A stretch of DNA of 64,000 nucleotides from Ligustrum vulgare (taxonomy: Eukaryota; Streptophyta; Magnoliopsida; Lamiales; Oleaceae), in contig CAUVWQ010000014.1 in assembly GCA_963555705.1 (NCBI GenBank), forward strand, positions 42,001 to 106,000, given 5' to 3'. The notes beneath the pieces are model-generated. The model worked only from the letters and a program-made list of their open reading frames with translations, had not been told where the DNA came from and ran no database searches. The stretch's first letter is position 1. The number at the start of each line of letters is the position of its first letter. This document shows positions 1 to 12,900 of this stretch, in pieces. The position numbers and the translations under genes are program-made.

Positions 1-20
1 TTTTTTTTTGTTTTTCTTTT

Positions 21-812
21 TTGAATTGTTCTTCTCTTTGCAGTCTCAAGTCTACTCAAGTGCTACATACAATGGTCTTCAAAACACCACTGGAAGATGC
101 ATGGAAGCTAAATTTCGCTGCTTGTGCCCCTAATGTGCTAACGCTTGGGGAGCAGGATACGTCCTTCGTGAGCATCATGGCTAATTTAATGATGCTCGTA
201 CGTTCTGTTACCAAATCATTTCACCGACATCTAATTTATAATAGTGACTCATGAGTTGGGTCTACGAGAATCCATTGTACAAGTCGTCAAAGGAAAATTT
301 CTTCAAATTAAAGATTTATTCCAACTTAAAAAGCGAATCAAAAGCAGGAATACAACTTCTGGATAAGAATGCTCTAAATATGTAACAAATCTTACCGCTA
401 TTTGGCTATGTACGGATTTGGGGTAACGATGATGATCAAAGATTGGTGAGCGAGTATGAGTTATAGTGAAGAGCATTGGGCATATCAATATTTAATACAT
501 AAGTTAATGGAGTTTATGACCACCAAAAATCAAAAAGTGGTGCATCGCGGAGGGTCATAGAAATATTGCACGACAAGAGTGGTAAATCACTTTCTGTATT
601 TTTATATTTATTCCCTTCGTAATTGTAACTAGCTCACGTGCGATGTACGTGAATATGTCTATGATTTTTAAAAAACATTTAAATAAAAAACATTATTGAA
701 TTGAAAACCTTGAGAAACACAAGAACTACTCAAAATATGAAATCCAACCCGAGCCCAAAACTAAGAATCGGGAAATCCTGATTCGTATAGGATTTTTTTT
801 TATTTTTCTTTT
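21..812 (+). repeat. Reference monomer (copy 1), anatomy of the unit
   Basis: Copy 1 serves as a map of every unit. Order of landmarks: the end of a pyrimidine tract with a CAG at about 40-42; an ATG at 72-74 opening a 60-codon frame that ends in TGA at 252-254; a moderately GC-richer middle; an AT-rich stretch with TTTTATATTTA at 600-610; an ACGT-rich small hairpin at 635-651; an A-tract zone with AATAAA at 682-687; an imperfect palindrome near 768-785; then a T-run leading into copy 2. I saw no internal subrepeat, so 792 bp looks like the basic unit and not an obvious multimer of a nucleosome-sized repeat, though a self-alignment at low identity would be needed to exclude an ancient one. 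Copy 1 shares a TCTCAAG variant with copy 6 (3986), which marks a five-copy duplication. Confidence 0.9.
682..687 (+). promoter_or_regulatory. AATAAA hexamer (possible polyadenylation signal, representative copy)
   Basis: AATAAA lies in an A-tract zone present in every monomer, downstream of the open frame and hairpin. It matches the eukaryotic poly(A) signal hexamer, but such a hexamer is expected often by chance in AT-rich DNA. Confidence 0.2.
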
Positions 813-835
813 TTGAATTGTTCTTCTCTTTGCAG
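791..835 (+). other. Long pyrimidine tract ending in CAG, resembling a 3' splice acceptor (representative copy)
   Basis: A T-run is followed by about 35 mostly pyrimidine bases and ends in TTTGCAG at 829-835. CTGAT, a fit to the CURAY branch-site pattern, lies about 54 nt before the AG. The same arrangement appears in almost every monomer. From copy 38 onward many copies have TTTCCAG, which still keeps the CAG; copies 14 and 29 have ACAG and TCAG. By my reading only copies 11 and 22 (GCAATCGC, near 7967 and 16682) lose the AG. Resemblance to a splice acceptor is what the sequence shows; use as one is not shown. Low overall divergence means this conservation is not by itself evidence of selection. 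Confidence 0.45.
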
Positions 836-2401
836 TCGCAAGTCTACTCAAGTGCTACATACAATGGTCTTCAAAACTCCACTGGAAGATGCATGGAAGC
901 TAAATTTCACTGCTTGTGCCCCTAATGTGCTAACGCTTGGGGAGCAGGATACGTCCTTCGTGAGCATCATGGCTAATTTAATGATGCTCGTACGTTCCGT
1001 TACCAAATCATTTCACCGACATCTAATTTATAATAGTGACTCATGAGTTGGGTCTACGAGAATCCATTGTACAAGTCGTCAAAGGAAAATTTCTTCAAAT
1101 TATAGATTTATTCCAACTTAAAAAGCGAATCAAAAGCAGGAATACAACGTCTGGATAAGAATGCTCTAAATATGTAACAAATCTTACCGCTATTTGGCTA
1201 TGTACGGATTTGGGGTAACGATGATGATCAAAGATTGGTGAGCGAGTATGAGTTATATTGAAGAGCATTGGGCATATCAATATTTAATACATGAGTTAAT
1301 GGAGTTTATGACGACCAAAAATCAAAAAGTGGTGCATCGCGGAGGGTCTTAGAAATATTGCACGACAAGATTGGTAAATCACTTTCTGTATTTTTATATT
1401 TATTCCCTTCGTAATTGTAACTAGCCCACGTGCGATGTACGTGAATATGTCTATGATTTTTAAAAAACTTTTAAATAAAAAACATTATTGAATTGAAAAC
1501 CTTGAGAAACACAATAACTACTCAAAATATGAAATCCAACCCGAGCCCAAAACTAAGAATTAGGATATCCTGATTCGTATAGGATTCTTTTTTATTTTTC
1601 TTTTTTGAATTGTTCTTCTCTTTGCAGTCGCAAGTCTACTCAAGTGCTACATACAATGGTCTTCAAAACACCACTGGAAGATGCATGGAAGCTAAATTTC
1701 GCTGCTTGTGCCCCTAATGTGCTAACGCTTGGGGAGCAGGATACGTCCTTCGTGAGCATCATGGCTAATTTAATGATGCTCGTACGTTCCGTTACCAAAT
1801 CATTTCACCGACATCTAATTTATAATAGTGACTCATGAGTTGGGTCTACGAGAATCCATTGTACAAGTCGTCAAAGGAAAATTTCTTCAAATTAAAGATC
1901 TATTCCAACTTAAAAAGCGAATCAAAAGCAGGAATACAACGTCTGGATAAGAATGCTCTAAATATGTAACAAATCTTACCGCTATTTGGCTATGTACGGA
2001 TTTGGGGGTAACGATGATGATCAAAGATTGGTGAGCGAGTATGAGTTATAGTGAAGAGCATTGGGCATATCAATATTTAATACATAAGTTAATGGAGTTT
2101 ATGACCACCAAAAATCAAAAAGTGGTGCATCGCGGAGGGTCATAGAAATATTGCACGACAAGAGTGGTAAATCACTTTCTGTATTTTTATATTTATTCCC
2201 TTCGTAATTGTAACTAGCTCACGTGCGATGTACGTGAATATGTCTATGATTTTTAAAAAACATTTAAATAAAAAACATTACTGAATTGAAAACCTTGAGA
2301 AACACAAAAACTACTCAAAATATGAAATCCAACCTGAGCCCAAAACTAAGAATTAGGAAATCCTGATTCGTATAGGATTTTTTTTTTTTTATTTTTCGTT
2401 T

Positions 2402-3985
2402 TTGAATTGTTCTTCTCTTTGCAGTCGCAAGTCTACTCAAGTGCTACATACAATGGTCTTCAAAACACCACTGGAAGATGCATTGAAGCTAAATTTCGCT
2501 GCTTGTGCCCCTAATGTGCTAACGCTTTAGGAGCAGGATACGTCCTTCGTGAGCATCATGGCTAATTTAATGATGCTCGTACGTTCCATTACCAAATCAT
2601 TTCAGCGACATCTAATTTATAATAGTGACTCTTGAGTTGGGTCTATGAGAATCCATTGTACAAGTCGTCAAAGGAAAATTTCTTCAAATTAAAGATCTAT
2701 TCCAACTTAAAAAGCGAATCAAAAGCATGAATACAACGTCTGGATAAGAATGCACTAAATATGTAACAAATCTTACCGCTATTTGGCTATGTACGGATTT
2801 GGGGTCACGATGATGATCAAAGATTGGTGAGCGAGTATGAGTTATATTGAAGAGCATTGGGCATATCAATATTTAATACATAAGTTAATGGAGTTTATGA
2901 CCACCAAAAATCAAAAAGTGGTGCATCGCGGAGGGTCTTAGAAATATTGCACGACAAGAGTGGTAAATCACTTTCTGTATTTTTATATTTATTCCCTTCT
3001 TAATTGTAACTAGCACACGTGCGATGTAGATGAATATGTCTATGATTTTTAAAAAACTTTTAAATAAAAAACATTATTGAATTGAAAACCTTGAGAAACA
3101 CAATAACTACTCAAAATATGAAATCCAACCCGAGCCCAAAACTAAGAATTAGGATATCCTGATTCGTATAGGATTTTTTTTTATTTTTCTTTTTTGAATT
3201 GTTCTTCTCTTTGCAGTCGCAAGTCTACTCAAGTGCTACATACAATGGTCTTCAAAACACCACTGGAAGATGCATTGAAGCTAAATTTCGCTGCTTGTGG
3301 CCCTAATGTGCTAACGCTTGGGGAGCAGGATACGTCCTTCGTGAGCATCATGGCTAATTTAATGATGCTCGTACGTTCCGTTACCAAATCATATCAGCGA
3401 CATCTAATTTATAATAGTGACTCTTGAGTTGGGTCTACGAGAATCCATTGTACAAGTCGTCAAAGGAAAATTTCTTCAAATTAAAGATCTATTCCAACTT
3501 AAAAAGCGAATCAAAAGCATGAATACAACGTCTGGATAAGAATGCACTAAATATGTAACAAATCTTACCGCTATTTGGCTATGTACGGATTTGGGGTAAC
3601 GATGATGATCAAAGATTGGTGAGCGAGTATGAGTTATATTGAAGAGCATTGGGCATATCAATATTTAATACATAAGTTAATGGAGTTTATGACCACCAAA
3701 AATCAAAAAGTGGTGCATCGCGGAGGGTCTTAGAAATATTGCACGACAAGAGTGGTAAATCACTTTCTGTATTTTTATATTTATTCCCTTCGTAATTGTA
3801 ACTAGCCCACGTGCGATGTACGTGAATATGTCTATGATTTTTAAAAAACTTTTAAATAAAAAACATTATTGAATTGAAAACCTTGAGAAACACAAAAACT
3901 ACTCAAAATATGAAATCCAACCCGAGCCCAAAACTAAGAATCAGGAAATCCTGATTCGTATAGGATTTTTTTTTGTTTTTCTTTT
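2402..3985 (+). repeat. Array block: copies 4-5, island of the CAGCGAC subfamily
   Basis: Two units (2402 and 3194) carry CAGCGAC, ACTCTTGAG, GCATGAATAC and GAATGCAC. These are markers of the subfamily that otherwise only becomes common beyond about 21 kb. They sit between copies of the CACCGAC subfamily. Copy 4 has an in-frame TAG at 2528-2530 in the forward open frame. The island suggests transfer of a dimer-sized segment by unequal exchange or gene conversion, or retention of an older arrangement. Confidence 0.8.
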
Positions 3986-6900
3986 TTGAATTGTTCTTCT
4001 CTTTGCAGTCTCAAGTCTACTCAAGTGCTACATACAATGGTCTTCAAAACACCACTGGAAGATGCATGGAAGCTAAATTTCGCTGCTTGTGCCCCTAATG
4101 TGCTAACGCTTGGGGAGCAGGATACGTCCTTCGTGAGCATCATGGCTAATTTAATGATGCTCGTACGTTCTGTTACCAAATCATTTCACCGACATCTAAT
4201 TTATAATAGTGACTCATGAGTTGGGTCTACGAGAATCCATTGTACAAGTCGTCAAAGGAAAATTTCTTCAAATTAAAGATTTATTCCAACTTAAAAAGCG
4301 AATCAAAAGCAGGAATACAACGTCTGGATAAGAATGCTCTAAATATGTAACAAATCTTACCGCTATTTGGCTATGTACGGATTTGGGGTAACGATGATGA
4401 TCAAAGATTGGTGAGCGAGTATGAGTTATAGTGAAGAGCATTGGGCATATCAATATTTAATACATAAGTTAATGGAGTTTATGACCACCAAAAATCAAAA
4501 AGTGGTGCATCGCGGAGGGTCATAGAAATATTGCACGACAAGAGTGGTAAATCACTTTCTGTATTTTTATATTTATTCCCTTCGTAATTGTAACTAGCTC
4601 ACGTGCGATGTACGTGAATATGTCTATGATTTTTAAAAAACATTTAAATAAAAAACATTATTGAATTGAAAACCTTGAGAAACACAATAACTACTCAAAA
4701 TATGAAATCCAACCCGAGCCCAAAACTAAGAATCAGGAAATCCTGATTCGTATAGGATTTTTTTTTATTTTTCTTTTTTGAATTGTTCTTCTCTTTGCAG
4801 TCGCAAGTCTACTCAAGTGCTACATACAATGGTCTTCAAAACACCACTGGAAGATGCATGGAAGCTAAATTTCGCTGCTTGTGCCCCTAATGTGCTAACG
4901 CTTGGGGAGCAGGATACGTCCTTCGTGAGCATCATGGCTAATTTAATGATGCTCGTACGTTCCGTTACCAAATCATTTCACCGACATCTAATTTATAATA
5001 GTGACTCATGAGTTGGGTCTACGAGAATCCATTGTACAAGTCGTCAAAGGAAAATTTCTTCAAATTAAAGATTTATTCCAACTTAAAAAGCGAATCAAAA
5101 GCAGGAATACAACGTCTGGATAAGAATGCTCTAAATATGTAACAAATCTTACCGCTATTTGGCTATGTACGGATTTGGGGTAACGATGATGATCAAAGAT
5201 TGGTGAGCGAGTATGAGTTATATTGAAGAGCATTGGGCATATCAACATTTAATACATAAGTTAATGGAGTTTATGACCACCAAAAATCAAAAAGTGGTGC
5301 ATCGCGGAGGGTCTTAGAAATATTGCACGACAAGAGTGGTAAATCACTTTCTGTATTTTTATATTTATTCCCTTCTTAATTGTAACTAGCACACGTGCGA
5401 TGTACATGAATATGTCTATGATTTTTAAAAAACATTTAAATAAAAAACATTATTGAATTGAAAACGTTGAGAAACACAATAACTACTCAAAATATGAAAT
5501 CCAACCCGAGCCCAAAACTAAGAATCAGGAAATTCCTGATTCGTATAGGATTTTTTTTTATTTTTCTTTTTTGAATTGTTCTTCTCTTTGCAGTCGCAAG
5601 TCTACTCAAGTGCTACATACAATGGTCTTCAAAACACCACTGGAAGATGCATGGAAGCTAAATTTCGCTGCTTGTGCCCCTAATGTGCTAACGCTTGGGG
5701 AGCAGGATACGTCCTTCGTGAGCATCATGGCTAATTTAATGATGCTCGTACGTTCCGTTACCAAATCATTTCACCGACATCTAATTCATAATAGTGACTC
5801 ATGAGTTGGGTCTACGAGAATCAATTGTACAAGTCGTCAAAGGAAAATTTCTTCAAATTAAAGATTTATTCCAACTTAAAAAGCGAATCAAAAGCAGGAA
5901 TACAACGTCTGGATAAGAATGCTCTAAATATGTAACAAATCTTACCGCTATTTGGCTATGTACGGATTTGGGGTAACGATGATGATCAAAGATTGGTGAG
6001 CGAGTATGAGTTATATTGAAGAGCATTGGGCATATCAATATTTAATACATAAGTTAATGGAGTTTATGACCACCAAAAATCAAAAAGTGGTGCATCGCGG
6101 AGGGTCTTAGAAATATTGCACGACAAGAGTGGTAAATCACTTTCTGTATTTTTATATTTATTCCCTTCTTAATTGTAACTAGCACACGTGCGATGTACAT
6201 GAATATGTCTATGATTTTTAAAAAACATTTAAATAAAAAACATTATTGAATTGAAAACCTTGAGAAACACAATAACTACTCAAAATATGAAATCCAACCC
6301 GAGCCCAAAACTAAGAATCAGGAAATCCTGATTCGTATAGGATTTTTTTTTATTTTTCTTTTTTGAATTGTTCTTCTCTTTGCAGTCGCAAGTCTACTCA
6401 AGTGCTACATACAATGGTCTTCAAAACACCACTGGAAGATGCATGGAAGCTAAATTTCGCTGCTTGTGCCCCTAATGTGCTAACGCTTGGGGAGCAGGAT
6501 ACGTCCTTCGTGAGCATCATGGCTAATTTAATGATGCTCGTACGTTCCATTACCAAATCATTTCACCGACATCTAATTTATAATAGTGACTCATGAGTTG
6601 GGTCTACGAGAATCCATTGTACAAGTCGTCAAAGGAAAATTTCTTCAAATTAAAGATTTATTCCAACTTAAAAAGCGAATCAAAAGCAGGAATACAACGT
6701 CTGGATAAGAATGCTCTAAATATGTAACAAATCTTACCGCTATTTGGCTATGTACAGATTTGGGGTAACGATGATGATCAAAGATTGGTGAGCGAGTATG
6801 AGTTATATTGAAGAGCATTGGGCATATCAATATTTAATACATAAGTTAATGGAGTTTATGACCACCAAAAATCAAAAAGTGGTGCATCGCGGAGGGTCTT

Positions 6901-9900
6901 AGAAATATTGCACGACAAGAATGGTAAATCACTTTCTGTATTTTTATATTTATTCCCTTCTTAATTGTAACTAGCACACGTGCGATGTACATGAATATGT
7001 CTATGATTTTTAAAAAACATTTAAATAAAAAACATTATTGAATTGAAAACCTTGAAAAACACAATAACTACTCAAAATATGAAATCCAACCCGAGCCCAA
7101 AACTAAGAATCAAGATACCTTGATTCGTATAGGATTTTTTTTTATTTTTCATTTTTGAATTGTTCTTCTCTTTGCAGTCGCAAGTCTACTCAAGTGCTAC
7201 ATACAATGGTCTTCAAAACACCACTGGAAGATGCATTGAAGCTAAATTTCGCTGCTTGTGCCCCTAATGTGCTAACGCTTTGGGAGCAGGATACGTCCTT
7301 CGTGAGCATCATGGCTAATTTAATGATGCTCGTACGTTCCGTTACCAAATCATTTCACCGACATCTAATTTATAATAGTGACTCATGAGTTGGGTCTACG
7401 AGAATCCATTGTACAAGTCGTCAAAGGAAAATTTCTTCAAATTAAAGATTTATTCCAACTTAAAAAGCGAATCAAAAGCAGGAATACAACGTCTGGATAA
7501 GAATGCTCTAAATATGTAACAAATCTTACCGCTATTTGGCTATGTACGGATTTGGGGTAACGATGATGATCAAAGATTGGTGAGCGAGTATGAGTTATAT
7601 TGAAGAGCATTGGGCATATTAATATTTAATACATAAGTTAATGGAGTTTATGACCACCAAAAATCAAAAAGTGGTGCATCGCGGAGGGTCTTAGAAATAT
7701 TGCACGACAAGAGTGGTAAATCACTTTCTGTATTTTTATATTTATTCCCTTCTTAATTGTAACTAGCACACGTGCGATGTACATGAATATGTCTATAATT
7801 TTTAAAAAACATTTAAATAAAAAACATTATTGAATTGAAAACCTTGAGAAACACAATAACTACTCAAAATATGAAATCCAACCCGAGCCCAAAACTAAGA
7901 ATTAGGATATCCTGATTCGTATAGGATTTTTTTTTATTTTTCTTTTTTGAATTGTTCTTCTCTTTGCAATCGCAAGTCTACTCAAGTGCTACATACAATG
8001 GTTTTCAAAACACCACTGGAAGATGCATTGAAGCTAAATTTCGCTGCTTGTGCCCCTAATGTGCTAACGCTTTGGGAGCAGGATACGTCCTTCGTGAGCA
8101 TCATGGCTAATTTAATGATGCTCGTACGTTCCGTTACCAAATCATTTCACCGACATCTAATTTATAATAGTGACTCATGAGTTGGGTCTACGAGAATCCA
8201 TTGTACAAGTCGTCAAAGGAAAATTTCTTCAAATTAAAGATTTATTCCAACTTAAAAAGCGAATCAAAAGCAGGAATACAACGTCTGGATAAGAATGCTC
8301 TAAATATGTAACAAATCTTACCGCTATTTGGCTATGTACGGATTTGGGGTAACGATGATGATCAAAGATTGGTGAGAGAGTATGAGTTATAGTGAAGAGC
8401 ATTGGGCATATCAATATTTACTACATAAGTTAATGGAGTTTATGACCACCAAAAATCAAAAAGTGGTGCATCGCGGAGGGTCATAGAAATATTGCACGAC
8501 AAGAGTGGTAAATCACTTTCTGTATTTTTATATTTATTCCCTTCGTAATTGTAACTAGCTCACGTGCGATGTACGTGAATATGTCTATAACTTTTAAAAA
8601 ACATTTAAATAAAAAACATTACTGAATTGAAAACCTTGAGAAACACAAAAACTACTCAAAATATGAAATCCAACCCGAGCCCAAAACTAAGAATTAGGAA
8701 ATCCTGATTCGTATAGGATTTTTTTTTTTATTTTTCTTTTTTGAATTGTTCTTCTCTTTGCAGTCGCAAGTCTACTCAAGTGCTACATACAATGGTCTTC
8801 AAAACACCACTGGAAGATGCATGGAAGCTAAATTTCGCTGCTTGTGCCCCTAATGTGCTAACGCTTGGGGAGCAGGATACGTCCTTCGTGAGCATCATGG
8901 CTAATTTAATGATGCTCGTACGTTCCGTTACCAAATCATTTCACCGACATCTAATTTATAATAGTGACTCATGAGTTGGGTCTACGAGAATCCATTGTAC
9001 AAGTCGTCAAAGGAAAATTTCTTCAAATTAAAGATTTATTCCAACTTAAAAAGCGAATCAAAAGCAGGAATACAACGTCTGGATAAGAATGCTCTAAATA
9101 TGTAACAAATCTTACCGCTATTTGGCTATGTACGGATTTGGGGTAACGATGATGATCAAAGATTGGTGAGCGAGTATGAGTTATATTGAAGAGCATTGGG
9201 CATATCAATATTTAATACATAAGTTAATGGAGTTTATGACCACCAAAAATCAAAAAGTGGTGCATCGCGGAGGGTCTTAGAAATATTGCACGACAAGAGT
9301 GGTAAATCACTTTCTGTATTTTTATATTTATTCCCTTCTTAATTGTAACTAGCACGGTGCGATGTACATGAATATGTCTATGATTTTTAAAAAACATTTA
9401 AATAAAAAACATTATTGAATTGAAAACCTTGAGAAACACAAAAACTACTCAAAATATGAAATCCAACCCGAGCCCAAAACTAAGAATTAGGAAATCCTGA
9501 TTCGTATAGGATTTTTTTTTTTATTTTTCTTTTTTGAATTGTTCTTCTCTTTGCAGTCGCAAGTCTACTCAAGTGCTACATACAATGGTCTTCAAAACAC
9601 CACTGGAAGATGTATTGAAGCTAAATTTCGCTGCTTGTGCCCCTAATGTGCTAACGCTTTGGGAGCAGGATACGTCCTTCGTGAGCATCATGGCTAATTT
9701 AATGATGCTCGTACGTTCCGTTACCAAATCATTTCACCGACATCTAATTTATAATAGTGACTCATGAGTTGGGTCTACGAGAATCCATTGTACAAGTCGT
9801 CAAAGGAAAATTTCTTCAAATTAAAGATTTATTCCAACTTAAAAAGCGAATCAAAAGCAGGAATACAACGTCTGGATAAGAATGCTCTAAATATGTAACA

Positions 9901-12900
9901 AATCTTACCGCTATTTGGCTATGTACGGATTTGGGGTAACGATGATGATCAAAGATTGGTGAGCGAGTATGAGTTATAGTGAAGAGCATTGGGCATATCA
10001 ATATTTAATACATAAGTTAATGGAGTTTATGACCACCAAAAATCAAAAAGTGGTGCATCGCGGAGGGTCATAGAAATATTGCACGACAAGAGTGGTAAAT
10101 CACTTTCTGTATTTTTATATTTATTCCCTTCGTAATTGTAACTAGCTCACGTGCGATGTACGTGAATATGTCTATGACTTTTAAAAAACATTTAAATAAA
10201 AAACATTACTGAATTGAAAACCTTGAGAAACACAAAAACTACTCAAAATATGAAATCCAACCCGAGCCCAAAACTAAGAATTAGGAAATCCTGATTCGTA
10301 TAGGATTTTTTTTTTATTTTTCTTTTTTGATTTGTTTTTCTCTTTACAGTCGCAAGTCTACTCAAGTGCTACATACAATGGTCTTCAAAACACCACTGGA
10401 AGATGCATGGAAGCTAAATTTCGCTGCTTGTGCCCCTAATGTGCTAACGCTTGGGGAGCAGGATACGTCCTTCGTGAGCATCATGGCTAATTTAATGATG
10501 CTCGTACGTTCCGTTACCAAATCATTTCACCGACATCTAATTTATAATAGTGACTCATGAGTTGGGTCTACGAGAATCCATTGTACAAGTCGTCAAAGGA
10601 AAATTTCTTCAAATTAAAGATTTATTCCAACTTAAAAAGCGAATCAAAAGCAGGAATACAACGTCTGGATAAGAATGCTCTAAATATGTAACAAATCTTA
10701 CCGCTATTTGGCTATGTACGGATTTGGGGTAACGATGATGATCAAAGATTGGTGAGCGAGTATGAGTTATATTGAAGAGCATTGGGCATATCAATATTTA
10801 ATACATAAGTTAATGGAGTTTATGACCACCAAAAATCAAAAAGTGGTGCATCGCGGAGGGTCTTAGAAATATTGCACGACAAGAGTGGTAAATCACTTTC
10901 TGTATTTTTATATTTATTCCCTTCTTAATTGTAACTAGCACACGTGCGATGTACATGAATATATCTATGATTTTTAAAAAACATTTAAATAAAAAACATT
11001 ATTGAATTGAAAACCTTGAGAAACACAATAACTACTCAAAATATGAAATCCAACCCGAGCCCAAAACTAAGAATCAGGAAATCCTGATTCGTATAGGATT
11101 TTTTTTTATTTTTCTTTTTTGAATTGTTCTTCTCTTTGCAGTCGCAAGTCTACTCAAGTGCTACATACAATGGTCTTCAAAACACCACTGGAAGATGCAT
11201 GGAAGCTAAATTTCGCTGCTTGTGCCCCTAATGTGCTAACGCTTGGGGAGCAGGATACGTCCTTCGTGAGCATCATGGCTAATTTAATGATGCTCGTACG
11301 TTCCGTTACCAAATCATTTCACCGACATCTAATTTATAATAGTGACTCATGAGTTGGGTCTACGAGAATCCATTGTACAAGTCGTCAAAGGAAAATTTCT
11401 TCAAATTAAAGATTTATTCCAACTTAAAAAGCGAATCAAAAGCAGGAATACAACTTCTGGATAAGAATGCTCTAAATATGTAACAAATCTTACCGCTATT
11501 TGGCTATGTACGGATTTGGGGTAACGATGATGATCAAAGATTGGTGAGCGAGTATGAGTTATATTGAAGAGCATTGGGCATATCAATATTTAATACATAA
11601 GTTAATGGAGTTTATGACCACCAAAAATCAAAAAGTGGTGCATCGCGGAGGGTCTTAGAAATATTGCACGACAAGAGTGGTAAATCACTTTCTGTATTTT
11701 TATATTTATTCCCTTCTTAATTGTAACTAGCACGGTGCGATGTACATGAATATGTCTATGATTTTTAAAAAACATTTAAATAAAAAACATTATTGAATTG
11801 AAAACCTTGAGAAACACAATAACTACTCCAAATATGAAATCCAACCCGAGCCCAAAACTAAGAATCAGGAAATCCTGATTCGTATAGGATTTTTTTTTAT
11901 TTTTCTTTTTTGAATTGTTCTTCTCTTTGCAGTCGCAAGTCTACTCAAGTGCTACATACAATGGTCTTCAAAACACCACTGGAAGATGCATTGAAGCTAA
12001 ATTTCGCTGCTTGTGCCCCTAATGTGCTAACGCTTGGGGAGCAGGATACGTCCTTCGTGAGCATCATGGCTAATTTAATGATGCTCGTACGTTCCGTTAC
12101 CAAATCATTTCACCGACATCTAATTCATAATAGTGACTCATGAGTTGGGTCTACGAGAATCAATTGTACAAGTCGTCAAAGGAAAATTTCTTCAAATTAA
12201 AGATTTATTCCAACTTAAAAAGCGAATCAAAAGCAGGAATACAACGTCTGGATAAGAATGCTCTAAATATGTAACAAATCTTACCGCTATTTGGCTATGT
12301 ACGGATTTGGGGTAACGATGATGATCAAAGATTGGTGAGCGAGTATGAGTTATATTGAAGGGCATTGGGCATATCAATATTTAATACATAAGTTAATGGA
12401 GTTTATGACCACCAAAAATCAAAAAGTGGTGCATCGCGGAGGGTCTTAGAAATATTGCACGACAAGAGTGGTAAATCACTTTCTGTATTTTTATATTTAT
12501 TCCCTTCTTAATTGTAACTAGCACACGTGCGATGTACATGAATATGTCTATGATTTTTAAAAAACATTTAAATAAAAAACATTATTGAATTGAAAACCTT
12601 GAGAAACACAATAACTACTCAAAATATGAAATCCAACCCGAGCCCAAAACTAAGAATCAGGAAATCCTGATTCGTATAGGATTTTTTTTTATTTTTCTTT
12701 TTTGAATTGTTCTTCTCTTTGCAGTCGCAAGTCTACTCAAGTGCTACATACAATGGTCTTCAAAACACCACTGGAAGATGCATGGAAGCTAAATTTCGCT
12801 GCTTGTGCCCCTAATGTGCTAACGCTTGGGGAGCAGGATACGTCCTTCGTGAGCATCATGGCTAATTTAATGATGCTCGTACGTTCCGTTACCAAATCAT

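Larger units (their letters stand above)
21..2401 (+). repeat. Array block: copies 1-3, CACCGAC/ACTCATGAG subfamily
   Basis: Units start at 21, 813 and 1605. Diagnostic sites are TTGCAG at the pyrimidine-tract end, GCATGG in the forward open frame, CACCGAC, ACTCATGAG and GCAGGAATAC. Copy 3 is 797 bp, the longest in the window, because its terminal T-run is expanded and it has an extra G in the GGGGGTAAC stretch near 2005. Copies 1 and 2 correspond to copies 6 and 7 at a shift of 3,965 bp. Confidence 0.85.
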
